Shown: positions 52,970 through 61,748, counted from the stretch's first letter. The stretch is DNA of 64,000 nt from Polynucleobacter sp. MWH-Aus1W21 (GCF_018687275.1 NZ_CP061287.1:62001-126000), one strand, 5' to 3'. Numbers and translations are program-made. Notes: generated from the sequence alone by a model not told the origin.

Positions 52970-53638
52970 ATGTTGAGCTTAGATTTAAGTTTCTACAATT
53001 GGGAGCTTTTCACCAACTACATTTTAAAGGGCTTGCTCTTCAGTGTTCAGCTGACCATCATTGCGACTATTGGCGGTATTGTGGTCGGTACATTTTTGGC
53101 GCTCATGAGGCTTTCAGGAAAACCTCTCTTAGTTTATCCAGCTACCTTCTATGTGAATGCCATGCGATCCATTCCCTTGGTAATGGTTATCCTTTGGTTT
53201 TTCTTATTGATTCCCATGTTGATAGGCAAGCCAATTGGTGCGGACTTGTCAGCAACGATTACCTTTATTGCATTTGAGGCCGCGTTCTTTTCAGAAATTG
53301 TGCGCGCTGGAATTCAGTCGGTACCGCGGGGGCAGACTTATGCGGCTGAGGCGCTGGGCATGACCTATGGTCAAAATATGAGATTGGTTGTTTTGCCGCA
53401 AGCCTTCAGAAACATGATTCCAGTATTTATGACTCAAACAATTATTTTGTTTCAAGATACTTCTTTGGTTTATGCAATTGGAGCCTATGATTTGCTTAAA
53501 GGGTTTGAGATTGCCGGCAAGAACTACGGGCGCCCAATGGAGACTTATTTATTAGCTGCCGCAACATATTTTGTTATTTGCTTTTCGCTTTCTAAAGTCG
53601 TGAGGGTGATTCACACAAAAGTTGCCATCATTCGTTAA
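52970..53638 (+). CDS. gltK: Glutamate/aspartate ABC transporter permease GltK
   Basis: Second HisMQ-type permease, 222 residues, pairing with GltJ. The EAA loop is AGIQSVPRGQTYAAEALGMTYGQ, and FYVNAMRSIPLVMVILWFF is typical of the family. It starts 11 bp after gltJ and is followed by the ATPase gene. Confidence 0.93.
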   Translation: MLSLDLSFYNWELFTNYILKGLLFSVQLTIIATIGGIVVGTFLALMRLSGKPLLVYPATFYVNAMRSIPLVMVILWFFLLIPMLIGKPIGADLSATITFIAFEAAFFSEIVRAGIQSVPRGQTYAAEALGMTYGQNMRLVVLPQAFRNMIPVFMTQTIILFQDTSLVYAIGAYDLLKGFEIAGKNYGRPMETYLLAAATYFVICFSLSKVVRVIHTKVAIIR

Positions 53639-53676
53639 GTGCCTTTTAATTTTTTGCTCGATATTAATAAATCATC

Positions 53677-54411
53677 ATGATTGAACTTCAAAACGTATCT
53701 AAATGGTATGGCTCCTTTCAGGTTTTGAAAGATTGCACTACTTCAATCAGTAAAGGCGAGGTAGTTGTTATTTGTGGGCCTTCCGGTTCGGGAAAATCCA
53801 CTTTGATTAAAACTATTAATGCGTTAGAGCCTTTTCAGGCCGGTGAGATTTCGGTAGATGGCGTTAAGCTTCATGACCCAAAAACAAACTTATCGAAACT
53901 TCGCGCAAGAGTTGGCATGGTGTTTCAGCACTTTGAGCTATTTCCTCATTTAAGCGTTACTGAAAACTTAACGCTTGCCCAAATTAAGGTGCTTGGACGC
54001 TCTGCTGCTGAGGCTAATAAGCATGGCTTGAAGTATCTTGAGCGCGTTGGTTTGATCGCACAAAAAGATAAATTTCCAGGACAGTTATCAGGCGGTCAGC
54101 AGCAACGCGTTGCTATTGCTAGAGCGTTGAGTATGGATCCTATCGTCATGTTATTTGATGAGCCTACTTCTGCTTTGGACCCTGAAATGGTTGGAGAGGT
54201 TTTGGATGTCATGGTGAAGCTAGCAAATGAAGGCATGACAATGTGTTGTGTCACTCATGAGATGGGATTTGCTAGAAAGGTAAGTCATCGCGTAATCTTC
54301 ATGGATCAAGGCAGCATTGTTGAAGATTGCAGCAAGCATGAGTTTTTTGATAACCCCGAGGCTCGCGCTCCAAGAGCTAAAGAGTTCTTGTCAAAAATAT
54401 TGGCAAACTAA
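53677..54411 (+). CDS. gltL: Glutamate/aspartate ABC transporter ATP-binding protein GltL
   Basis: Polar amino-acid transporter ATPase of 244 residues. Walker A is GPSGSGKST, signature LSGGQQQRVAIARAL, Walker B VMLFDEPTSALDPEM, and the H-loop is CVTHEMGFAR. The Q-loop reads VFQHFELFPHL, characteristic of the GlnQ/GltL group. It ends the transporter operon and converges with the HtrA-like gene. Confidence 0.95.
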   Translation: MIELQNVSKWYGSFQVLKDCTTSISKGEVVVICGPSGSGKSTLIKTINALEPFQAGEISVDGVKLHDPKTNLSKLRARVGMVFQHFELFPHLSVTENLTLAQIKVLGRSAAEANKHGLKYLERVGLIAQKDKFPGQLSGGQQQRVAIARALSMDPIVMLFDEPTSALDPEMVGEVLDVMVKLANEGMTMCCVTHEMGFARKVSHRVIFMDQGSIVEDCSKHEFFDNPEARAPRAKEFLSKILAN

Positions 54412-54441
54412 TTACTAGGCCCCTAAATTTTTATTGGGTTT

Positions 54442-55629
54442 TTACTGCCCCAGTTTTTTAGGTTTCGGACGTTTGCCAGTTTGAATGGTTAACTCAATTT
54501 CTTTGTCTTTGCGAAGAACTTTTAACTTTGCTTGGTTGCCAGGGGTAATCTGAGCAATTTGATTTAAAAGCTGCCTGACTTCTTTGGTGGCGTTGCCATT
54601 GACTGTAATCAGAACATCACCAGGTTTAACGCCGCCTCGGGCAGCGGGGCCTCCTTCGAGCACTCCTGAGATGAGCACCCCTTGAGTGCTGGAAGGTAAG
54701 CCCAGAGACTCTAAGAGCTCTTTTGAGAGGTTTTGTGGCTCAACCCCAATCCAGCCTCTAGTCACGCTGCCACTAGCCAAGATAGATTCCATGACCTGTT
54801 TTGCAAGGTTAATGGGAATGGCAAAACCAATACCCATGGAACCACCATTATTTGAGTAAATCGCTGTGTTGATGCCGATGAGATTGCCGCGGGTATCAAT
54901 TAAGGCGCCACCGGAATTTCCGGGATTGATTGCTGCATCAGTTTGAATAAAATTTTCAAAGGTATTAATACCAACATGATCTCGACCTAGCGCAGAAACA
55001 ATTCCAGAAGTAACAGTTTGGCCAACACCAAATGGATTGCCGATCGCAAGTACCACATCACCAACATGCACTGACTCAACTTTGCCAAGCGTAATTGGAG
55101 TAGGTAACTGTTTCGTTTCAATTTTTAAAACAGCAATATCAGTTTCTGGATCGCTGCCGATTACTTGGGCTTTTACTTTTCTGCCGTCAGATAAAGCGAC
55201 ATCAATTTCATCAGCATCACTAATTACATGATGATTAGTGAGGACATAACCTTCAGGGCTCACCAATACACCAGACCCTAAACTTGAACTAGGCTCTTCC
55301 TCGGGCGGCTGTTCTCCAAAGAAAAACTTAAATAGCGGGTCGACTGAATTAGGGCCAGCGCCTTTACGGGCCTTGGGTTTGGCATTGCCTTTGCTGGTAA
55401 AGATATTGACCACGGCAGGCATTGAACGCTTTACTGCATCATGATAAGAGCCTGGGCTTAGTTGTCCATCGTAGTCACTTTCTTTGAGTGACGCAGTGCT
55501 TACTAAAGAAGCGACTCGAGACTCTGAAAGCCATTCTGGTTTTAGCGTAGCAACAACAAACAAGGCTGCCAAGATCACAGTGACAGCTTGTGCAAAGATG
55601 AGCCAGTATTTTTGAAGAGGGGAATTCAT
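54442..55629 (-). CDS. Membrane-anchored HtrA-family serine protease (DegS-like layout)
   Basis: Trypsin-like periplasmic protease of 395 residues with one N-terminal membrane helix (about 9-28), a protease domain and a single PDZ domain (about 290-385). The catalytic triad is intact: H134 (TNHHV), D164 (DPETDIAVL) and S239 (NPGNSGGAL). One PDZ plus an anchor resembles DegS or AlgW more than DegP, which has two PDZ domains. DegS/AlgW start sigma-E release in other bacteria; no sigma-E or anti-sigma gene is in this window. In related genomes such a gene lies close to tatC and petABC. Confidence 0.92.
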   Translation of the reverse strand: MNSPLQKYWLIFAQAVTVILAALFVVATLKPEWLSESRVASLVSTASLKESDYDGQLSPGSYHDAVKRSMPAVVNIFTSKGNAKPKARKGAGPNSVDPLFKFFFGEQPPEEEPSSSLGSGVLVSPEGYVLTNHHVISDADEIDVALSDGRKVKAQVIGSDPETDIAVLKIETKQLPTPITLGKVESVHVGDVVLAIGNPFGVGQTVTSGIVSALGRDHVGINTFENFIQTDAAINPGNSGGALIDTRGNLIGINTAIYSNNGGSMGIGFAIPINLAKQVMESILASGSVTRGWIGVEPQNLSKELLESLGLPSSTQGVLISGVLEGGPAARGGVKPGDVLITVNGNATKEVRQLLNQIAQITPGNQAKLKVLRKDKEIELTIQTGKRPKPKKLGQ

Positions 55630-55716
55630 GGAAAGATGTTTTGAATATAAGCCAATTGAATGAAAAAATTATTCCTGTCTGCTCATGGAGCTTTCTCTAA
55701 ATCCCCATTGCATAAA

Positions 55717-56139
55717 TTATTTTTTTAGACTGTCGCGAATCTCGCGAAGCAGCATTACATCCTCTGGTACTGGTGGCGGAGGCAATGCATCCATGATGCG
55801 AATCTTGTTAACCACTTTGACCATTTGAAAGATGACAAAGGCTAAAAGTATGAAATTGATTGAAATGGTGATGAAGTTCCCATAAGCAAAAATTGGAACC
55901 CCCGCTTTTTTGAGGGCGTCAAAGGTTCTCGGAACGCCTTCTGGAATATGCCCAAGAACGATAAAAAGGTTCGTAAAGTCGATATGACCCCCTAAAAGGC
56001 TTGAAATAACCGGCATAACGATGTCATTTACCAGGGAATCGACTATTTTCCCGAAAGCTCCGCCAATAATGACGCCGACCGCCAAATCAATCACATTGCC
56101 CTTTACGGCGAAGTCCCGAAATTCCTTTAAAACGCTCAT
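55717..56139 (-). CDS. mscL: Large-conductance mechanosensitive channel
   Basis: Pentameric channel that releases solutes during osmotic downshock. The 140-residue protein begins MSVLKEFRDFAVKGNVIDLAVGVIIGGAFGKIV-like; the TM1 pore glycines (VGVIIGGAFGKIV) and the TM2 segment are clear, and a charged C-terminal helix (MLLREIRDSLKK) ends it. An AAGGAAGG ribosome binding site precedes the start on the minus strand. It diverges from petA. Confidence 0.97.
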   Translation of the reverse strand: MSVLKEFRDFAVKGNVIDLAVGVIIGGAFGKIVDSLVNDIVMPVISSLLGGHIDFTNLFIVLGHIPEGVPRTFDALKKAGVPIFAYGNFITISINFILLAFVIFQMVKVVNKIRIMDALPPPPVPEDVMLLREIRDSLKK

Positions 56140-56165
56140 AAATGCCTTCCTTTTAACTTAGATCC

Positions 56166-56186
56166 AGATTAACCCGAGATTAACCC
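56166..56186. promoter_or_regulatory. Helically phased direct repeats upstream of petABC
   Basis: AGATTAACCC occurs twice (56166-56175 and 56177-56186), 11 bp apart, one DNA turn. Downstream lie a weak TTGCTT (56197-56202) and TAAAAT (56219-56224), a candidate petA promoter, placing the repeats at about -65 to -45. This is a typical activator position. Confidence 0.45.
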
Positions 56187-56275
56187 CATAACTTTCTTGC
56201 TTACCCCACTTTTTACTTTAAAATCCTACCTTTAAGCAATTTCCACCCATAAATACCCTTTTAGGAATTTTGTAA

Positions 56276-56878
56276 ATGAGTGACAAGCCCTGTATGGACA
56301 AGGATCGCCGCAATTGGCTGATCGCCACATCGGCGGTTGGAGGCGTAGGTGCAGCTGCAGCCCTTTACCCTTTTGTGGACAGTTTTGAGCCTTCCGAGCG
56401 TGCAAAAGCCGCTGGTGCTGCTGTTGAAATCGATATCGCCGGCATGCAGCCAGACGAGATGAGAATGGTTGAATGGCGCGGTAAACCTGTTTGGGTTGTG
56501 CGTCGCACCCCTGAGCAAGTTGCTGAGTTGTCCAAGATAGACGGGGAGTTAGCTGATCCAGACTCATTGCGTGATCCAGCTCAATTTACACCTCCTTATG
56601 CCCAGAATCAGTGGCGTTCCATTAAGCCAGAGTACCTCGTAGTTGTGGGTATTTGTACCCACTTGGGTTGCTCTCCAACACCTAAATTTGAATCAGGTGC
56701 ACAGCCTTCTCTGCCAAATACTTGGCCAGGTGGTTTCCTATGCCCATGTCACGGCTCTACTTTCGATATGGCAGGCCGCGTATTTAAAAATAAACCAGCC
56801 CCAGATAACCTTGAAGTGCCGCCACACATGTACTTGAGCGACACCAAGATTCTGGTTGGCGAAGATAAGAAGGCCTAA
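56276..56878 (+). CDS. petA: Ubiquinol-cytochrome c reductase, Rieske iron-sulfur subunit
   Basis: Rieske [2Fe-2S] protein of the cytochrome bc1 complex. The 200 residues have a twin-arginine signal anchor (DRRNWLIATSAVGG, R11-R12) and the two cluster motifs CTHLGCSP and CPCHGSTFD, which supply two cysteines and two histidines. The anchor explains a need for the TatABC system encoded at 44027-45598. A TAGGAA ribosome binding site lies 12 bp upstream. It opens the petABC operon. Confidence 0.98.
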   Translation: MSDKPCMDKDRRNWLIATSAVGGVGAAAALYPFVDSFEPSERAKAAGAAVEIDIAGMQPDEMRMVEWRGKPVWVVRRTPEQVAELSKIDGELADPDSLRDPAQFTPPYAQNQWRSIKPEYLVVVGICTHLGCSPTPKFESGAQPSLPNTWPGGFLCPCHGSTFDMAGRVFKNKPAPDNLEVPPHMYLSDTKILVGEDKKA

Positions 56879-56888
56879 GGAGAGATAA

Positions 56889-58289
56889 ATGGCATTTCAC
56901 GAAAAAGAAGTTCCTGCAGACGCTTCAGCCGCCGTAAAGTTAATGGCATGGGTTGACTCACGTTTGCCTGTTACGGACGCATTCAAGCGTCATATGAGTG
57001 AGTACTACGCTCCTAAGAACTTGAATTTTTTCTACATCTTTGGTGCATTAGCGATCGTTGTTTTAGCAATTCAAATCATTACCGGTATTTTCTTGGTAAT
57101 GAACTACAAGCCAGATGCGGCTAAAGCATTTGAGTCTGTTGAATACATCATGCGCGAAGTGCCATGGGGTTGGTTGATTCGCTACATGCATTCAACTGGC
57201 GCCTCGATGTTCTTCGTTGTGGTTTACATGCACATGTTCCGTGGTTTGATCTACGGTTCATATCGCAAGCCACGTGAACTCATTTGGATTTTCGGTTGCG
57301 CAATCTTCTTGTGCTTGATGGGTGAGGCGTTCTTCGGATACTTGCTCCCATGGGGTCAAATGTCCTATTGGGGCGCACAAGTTATTGTGAACTTGTTCTC
57401 TGCAATTCCATTCATCGGCCCAGACCTGTCTTTATGGTTGCGTGGTGACTACGTTGTGGGTGATGCAACTCTCAACCGCTTCTTTGCATTCCACGTGATT
57501 GCCATTCCTTTGGTATTAATTGGCTTGGTTGCTGCTCACATACTTGCCTTGCATGAAGTTGGCTCAAATAATCCTGATGGTGTAGAGATTAAAGAGAACT
57601 TGGATGCCAACGGTCACCCGGTTGACGGCATTCCATTTCACCCTTACTACAGCGTTCACGACGTAATGTACTTGGGCGGATTCCTGATGGTTTTTGCTTG
57701 CATTGTTTTCTTTGCTCCGGAGATGGGCGGGTACTTCTTGGAAGCTAATAACTTCATCCCTGCAAATCCATTCGTAACGCCGACACACATTGCACCAGTT
57801 TGGTATTTCACGCCGTTCTACTCTATGTTGCGTGCAACTACTACTAACTTCTTATTGCCGTTGTGGATCTTCTTGGCCATCATTCTTGGAATGTTTGCTA
57901 AAACCTCAAGCGATAAAAAAGTGAAGGGTGCATGTGCCGCAATTGCAGTTATTTTGGCCGCTGGTTTCTATTTGTTTGACGCTAAGTTCTGGGGTGTTGT
58001 GATCATGGGCGGTTCAGTTGTGATCATGTTCTTCTTGCCTTGGCTTGATAAGTCACCAGTGAAATCGATTCGCTATCGTCCACAGTTCCATAAATATATT
58101 TATGGTGTGTTCGTTGTGAGTTTCATTATCTTGGGTTACTTAGGTATTGAGCCGCCATCACCAGTATTTGAAAAGATTTCTCAGATTTGTACGATTTATT
58201 ATCTGGGCTTTTTCTTGGCAATGCCTTTCTGGAGCAAGCTTGGTACATTCAAGCCAGTTCCAACTCGCGTTACTTTTGAATCCCATTAA
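56889..58289 (+). CDS. petB: Ubiquinol-cytochrome c reductase, cytochrome b subunit
   Basis: Membrane core of the bc1 complex with two haems b. The 466-residue protein has the paired histidines on two helices (HSTGASMFFVVVYMHMF and FHVIAIPLVLIGLVAAHILALHEVG), the quinol-oxidation motif region (FTPFYSMLRA and the PEW-like stretch FAPEMGGYFLE), and about nine membrane helices. It lies 10 bp after petA. The C-terminal extension is typical of full-length cytochrome b. Confidence 0.98.
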   Translation: MAFHEKEVPADASAAVKLMAWVDSRLPVTDAFKRHMSEYYAPKNLNFFYIFGALAIVVLAIQIITGIFLVMNYKPDAAKAFESVEYIMREVPWGWLIRYMHSTGASMFFVVVYMHMFRGLIYGSYRKPRELIWIFGCAIFLCLMGEAFFGYLLPWGQMSYWGAQVIVNLFSAIPFIGPDLSLWLRGDYVVGDATLNRFFAFHVIAIPLVLIGLVAAHILALHEVGSNNPDGVEIKENLDANGHPVDGIPFHPYYSVHDVMYLGGFLMVFACIVFFAPEMGGYFLEANNFIPANPFVTPTHIAPVWYFTPFYSMLRATTTNFLLPLWIFLAIILGMFAKTSSDKKVKGACAAIAVILAAGFYLFDAKFWGVVIMGGSVVIMFFLPWLDKSPVKSIRYRPQFHKYIYGVFVVSFIILGYLGIEPPSPVFEKISQICTIYYLGFFLAMPFWSKLGTFKPVPTRVTFESH

Positions 58290-58320
58290 TTCAGACACCA
58301 AAGAGAAACTAGGAACTAGC

Positions 58321-59094
58321 ATGAAACGAATTCTGCAAACTTTGATGGGCGTCTGCCAAGCAACGGTATTGGTTGCGGCCCTCAGCTTTGGTGTTAACGC
58401 CAATGCAAATGAAGGTGGCTTTCCTTTGGATAAGGCCCCTGACCGCGTAAGTAGTAATGCCTCGTTACAAAACGGCGCAAAGATTTTTGTCAACTATTGC
58501 TTAAACTGCCATGCAGCATCAAGCATGCGTTACAACCGTTTGCGTGATATTGGATTGACAGACCAGCAAATCAAAGACAATTTGATTTTGACTGACGCCA
58601 AGGTTGGAGATTTGATGACTATTGCCATGACGCCTAAAGAAGGAAAGGCGTTCTTTGGTAAAACTCCACCAGACTTATCGGTTGAAGCTCGTGCACGTGG
58701 CATTGATTGGCTCTATACCTATTTCCGTACTTTCTATAAAGACGATACAACCCAAACTGGTTGGAATAATTTAGTTTATCCAAACGTTGGCATGCCACAC
58801 GTACTCTGGCAGTTGCAGGGTGAGCGTGCTGCGAAGTTTGAGGAGCGCAAAGATCCTCATGATCCAAGCAGAATGGAAAAGGTATTTGTAGGCTTTGAGC
58901 AATTAACCCCAGGCACTATGAAGTCACAAGAGTACGACGACAATATCGCCGACTTGGTTGCTTTCATGTCATGGATGGCTGAGCCAGTCCAGTTGGAGCG
59001 CAAACGTCTTGGCGTCATCGTGCTCCTGTTCCTGGCTGTCTTTACTCTCCTAGCTTGGCGTTTGAATAAAGCTTATTGGAAAGACATTCATTAA
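58321..59094 (+). CDS. petC: Ubiquinol-cytochrome c reductase, cytochrome c1 subunit
   Basis: Cytochrome c1 passes electrons from the Rieske centre to soluble cytochrome c. The 257-residue protein has a signal peptide ending near ANA, the haem site CLNCH (60-64), and a C-terminal membrane anchor (LGVIVLLFLAVFTLLAW) with a basic end. The open frame runs back to 58147 inside petB, but the ATG at 58321 gives the proper signal peptide and follows AACTAGGAACT-like sequence. It is the last bc1 gene. Confidence 0.97.
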   Translation: MKRILQTLMGVCQATVLVAALSFGVNANANEGGFPLDKAPDRVSSNASLQNGAKIFVNYCLNCHAASSMRYNRLRDIGLTDQQIKDNLILTDAKVGDLMTIAMTPKEGKAFFGKTPPDLSVEARARGIDWLYTYFRTFYKDDTTQTGWNNLVYPNVGMPHVLWQLQGERAAKFEERKDPHDPSRMEKVFVGFEQLTPGTMKSQEYDDNIADLVAFMSWMAEPVQLERKRLGVIVLLFLAVFTLLAWRLNKAYWKDIH

Positions 59095-59102
59095 TTGAAT
59101 TT

Positions 59103-59124
59103 AATAGACCCTTCGGGGTCTATT
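59103..59124 (+). terminator. Hairpin after petC, terminator-like without T-run
   Basis: A 9-bp perfect stem AATAGACCC/GGGTCTATT closes a TTCG tetraloop. The following bases are GGCGTCAAG, with no T-run, so it may protect the mRNA 3' end or lower transcription into sspA instead of ending it. Confidence 0.5.
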
Positions 59125-59189
59125 GGCGTCAAGATTTAACGCTGTTGTGCGTTTGTTGTATTGAAGTAGAAATTTAAGGAAATAAATTT

Positions 59190-59801
59190 ATGATGGTGTT
59201 GTACTCGGGTACTAACTGCCCATTCTCGCAACGCTGCCGTTTGGTGCTTTTTGAAAAAGGCATGGATTTTGAAATCCGCGATGTTGACTTGTTCAATAAG
59301 CCAGAAGACATTTCTGTAATGAACCCATATGGCCAAGTTCCCATCTTGGTTGAGCGCGACTTAATTTTGTATGAATCAAACATCATCAATGAATATATTG
59401 ATGAGCGTTTTCCTCATCCACAATTGATGCCGCCTGATCCGGTAGCGCGCGCACGTGCACGCCTCTTTCTATTTAATTTTGAGAAAGAGTTATTTGTTCA
59501 CGTAGCTGCTTTGGAAAATGAAAAAGGTAAAGCTGCTGAAAAGGTTCATGAGAAAGCGCGTTTAGCGATTCGTGATCGTTTGACTCAACTGGCGCCTATT
59601 TTTGTAAAGAATAAGTACATGTTGGGCGACGAGTTCTCAATGCTAGACGTTGCGATTGCTCCATTGTTATGGCGCCTTGAGCACTATGGCATCGATCTTT
59701 CTCGTAATGCTGCTGCTCTCTTGAAGTACGCTGAGCGTATTTTCAGCAGACCTGCATACATTGAAGCTTTGACTCCTTCTGAGAAGGTAATGCGCCGCTA
59801 A
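59190..59801 (+). CDS. sspA: Stringent starvation protein A
   Basis: GST-fold RNA-polymerase-associated regulator of 203 residues. It has an N-terminal thioredoxin-like domain (MVLYSGTNCPFSQRCRLVLFEKGMDF) with the cis-proline in NPYGQVPIL and a helical C-terminal domain (LGDEFSMLDVAIAPLLWRLEHYGI). SspA proteins lack glutathione transferase activity. The petABC-sspA-sspB order is common in betaproteobacteria. An AAGGAAA ribosome binding site precedes the start. Confidence 0.96.
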   Translation: MMVLYSGTNCPFSQRCRLVLFEKGMDFEIRDVDLFNKPEDISVMNPYGQVPILVERDLILYESNIINEYIDERFPHPQLMPPDPVARARARLFLFNFEKELFVHVAALENEKGKAAEKVHEKARLAIRDRLTQLAPIFVKNKYMLGDEFSMLDVAIAPLLWRLEHYGIDLSRNAAALLKYAERIFSRPAYIEALTPSEKVMRR

Positions 59802-59830
59802 GCAGTTCCAGCGGTTCATTATTAGTCGGC

Positions 59831-60238
59831 ATGTCTGACGTCCCAAGCAATAAACCCTATCTAATCCGTGCTCTACATCAGTGGTGCACGGATTTTGGCT
59901 TTACACCCTTCATTGCTGTTTTTGTGGATGCTAGGGTGGAGGTGCCGATGGAGTTTGTAAAGAATGATGAGATTGTCCTAAACCTCTCCATCGAAGCCTG
60001 CCATCAGCTGCAGATGGAAAATGACTGGATAAGTTTCCAGGCAAGATTTGGTGGCGTTCCACGAAAGATTTTGGTGCCCGTGAGTCACGTGTTAGCAATC
60101 TACGCCAGGGAGAATGGACAGGGTATGTCCTTCCCGTTTGACCCAGCGCAAGCTAGGGATCTACATATTGCCGATGCTACTGATGGGGCCCCAGAAAAGC
60201 CTAAATCTACGAGACCTTCCTTGAAGATTGTGAAATAG
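59831..60238 (+). CDS. sspB: ClpXP protease specificity factor SspB
   Basis: Adaptor that delivers ssrA-tagged proteins to ClpXP. The 135-residue protein has the SspB core (YLIRALHQWCTDFGFTPFIAV, then WISFQARFGGVPRKILVPVSHVLAIYARENGQG). A flexible linker ends in RPSLKIVK, matching the ClpX-binding tail of the family. It follows sspA by 29 bp. Confidence 0.95.
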   Translation: MSDVPSNKPYLIRALHQWCTDFGFTPFIAVFVDARVEVPMEFVKNDEIVLNLSIEACHQLQMENDWISFQARFGGVPRKILVPVSHVLAIYARENGQGMSFPFDPAQARDLHIADATDGAPEKPKSTRPSLKIVK

Positions 60239-60256
60239 GCTAGAATATATCCCGTT

Positions 60257-60332
60257 GCCCCTTTAGCTCATCTGGTAGAGCAACTGATTTGTAATCAGTA
60301 GGTGGTCTGTTCGAGTCGGACAAGGGGCACCA
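60257..60332 (+). tRNA. tRNA-Thr (anticodon UGU)
   Basis: A 76-nt cloverleaf including an encoded CCA (60330-60332). The acceptor arms GCCCCTT and AAGGGGC pair fully. The D-arm has AGCTCATCTGGTAGAGC, the anticodon stem ACTGA/TCAGT encloses TTTGTAA with anticodon TGT at 60290-60292, and the T-loop reads TTCGAGT. UGU reads threonine ACA and, by wobble, other ACN codons. Confidence 0.97.
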
Positions 60333-60338
60333 AAATTC

Positions 60339-60369
60339 AAAAGCCTCTAAGTTTCTTAGAGGCTTTTTT
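60339..60369 (+). terminator. Terminator after tRNA-Thr
   Basis: Arms AAAAGCCTCTAAG (60339-60351) and CTTAGAGGCTTTT (60355-60367) are fully complementary with a TTT loop, followed by Ts. It is likely to end both the tRNA transcript and, read the other way, the MFS transporter gene. Confidence 0.9.
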
Positions 60370-60380
60370 CATTCCGTTGA

Positions 60381-61706
60381 TTAGATACTCAGATCAATCT
60401 TTTTTGTTTCTGGCAAATACAGTAGCGCAAGAATTGCTGCGCTCGCTAGGAAGATGGTGGGATACCAAAGTCCCGCCATATCATTTCCCCATTTCTGATT
60501 TAACCAAGTCACTGTGAGGGGCAGTAAACCACCTATCCATCCTGCTGCAAGATTGTGGGGAAGCGTTGCAGCACTATTGCGTGATCTTGCCGGAAATAGT
60601 TCTGCAAGTAGTGCGGTCTGTGGGCCCACTACCAAAGCCAGCGCAAGAGATAAACAAGTAAGCAATAAACCAATCAATAGAATATTTTCTTGATGGCTGA
60701 GCTGAAGATATTGCGAGCCAAAATACTTAAGCGCATGAAAGGTCGGTAAAATAATAAATGCGCCCAAAAGAAGGCCGCTTACCACTACTGGTTTGCGACC
60801 TACCTTATCTGATAGCCAGCCAGCAAAAACGGTCAAAGGTAAAAGGCAGAGGGTTGCGTAAAGACTCAGTTGATCAACTGTTGCTGGCGCCAATTTAACG
60901 GATGTCTTTAAAAAGATTGCCGTGTAAACCTGAACACAAAAGAAAAGAACGGCACCACCGGAGGAGATGCAAAAGAAGAGAAGAAACATTCTTTTGCGAG
61001 TATGTGGATCGCGAAAATTAGTGACTAAAGGACTTGTGGCGTTCTGATTGTTTTTAATCAGCTCTAAAAAGATGGGCGTTTCTTCAAGGGCTATGCGAGC
61101 TTTAAAAGCGATCATCAGCAAAATAATAGAAACCCAGAATGGCACGCGCCAACCCCAGGTCTGAAATTCTTCGGGAGTTAAGTAGTTTCTAAGTAAAGCA
61201 ATTTGCAGTGTTGAAAATAAGATTCCCAGTGGCCCCATCAGCTGCAAAAAACTTGTCTTAAATCCTCTGCGTTCATTACCTGCATGTTCGGTGAGGTAGA
61301 CGGCGCTCCCGCCAATCTCCCCGCCTGCAGATAGCCCTTGGAGTAGGCGCAGGCTGACCAGCAAGATGGGAGCCCAAATGCCAGCTTGAGCATAAGTAGG
61401 TAAAAAGCCCACGCTAACAGTTGCGATACCCATCAAAGCAATGGTGATCATAAATACGGGTTTTCGGCCGATACGATCGCCCATAGAGCCAAATAACGCC
61501 GCTCCAATGGGTCTAACCACCATTCCTACTCCAAAGGTCGCTAAGCTTGCTAAAAGGGCTGTATTCGGGTCTGTGGACGGAAAGAATAGGGGGGCAAAAA
61601 TAACGGCCAGAGTGGCAAAAGTTAAAAAATCGTACCACTCCAAAAAGGTCCCAAAGCAGGCTGCAATTGCTACTTTTCGATAAGAATGGGAATTCTGAAT
61701 TTGCAT
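60381..61706 (-). CDS. MFS transporter, metabolite:H+ symporter (MHS) type
   Basis: A 441-residue protein with twelve predicted membrane helices. It begins with the family pattern FGTFLEWYDFLTFATLA and has GSMGDRIGRKPVF and LQGLSAGGEIGGSAVYLTEHA, typical of the MHS group that includes ProP, KgtP and ShiA. The inner-membrane substrate may be an organic acid or osmolyte; the sequence does not say which. It is alone on the minus strand between tRNA-Thr and the phasin gene. Confidence 0.92.
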   Translation of the reverse strand: MQIQNSHSYRKVAIAACFGTFLEWYDFLTFATLAVIFAPLFFPSTDPNTALLASLATFGVGMVVRPIGAALFGSMGDRIGRKPVFMITIALMGIATVSVGFLPTYAQAGIWAPILLVSLRLLQGLSAGGEIGGSAVYLTEHAGNERRGFKTSFLQLMGPLGILFSTLQIALLRNYLTPEEFQTWGWRVPFWVSIILLMIAFKARIALEETPIFLELIKNNQNATSPLVTNFRDPHTRKRMFLLFFCISSGGAVLFFCVQVYTAIFLKTSVKLAPATVDQLSLYATLCLLPLTVFAGWLSDKVGRKPVVVSGLLLGAFIILPTFHALKYFGSQYLQLSHQENILLIGLLLTCLSLALALVVGPQTALLAELFPARSRNSAATLPHNLAAGWIGGLLPLTVTWLNQKWGNDMAGLWYPTIFLASAAILALLYLPETKKIDLSI

Positions 61707-61748
61707 TAAGTTATTGATTTTATTGGGTTTATATTTAAATAACGATAT

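Noticed and set aside
58147..58320. Upstream in-frame extension of cytochrome c1 into petB
   Set aside because: It overlaps petB out of frame, and the ATG at 58321 begins a normal signal peptide.
60257..60369. tRNA-Thr as a phage or island attachment site
   Set aside because: No integrase gene or repeat of the tRNA 3' end was seen nearby; the gene is followed by its own terminator and an ordinary transporter.
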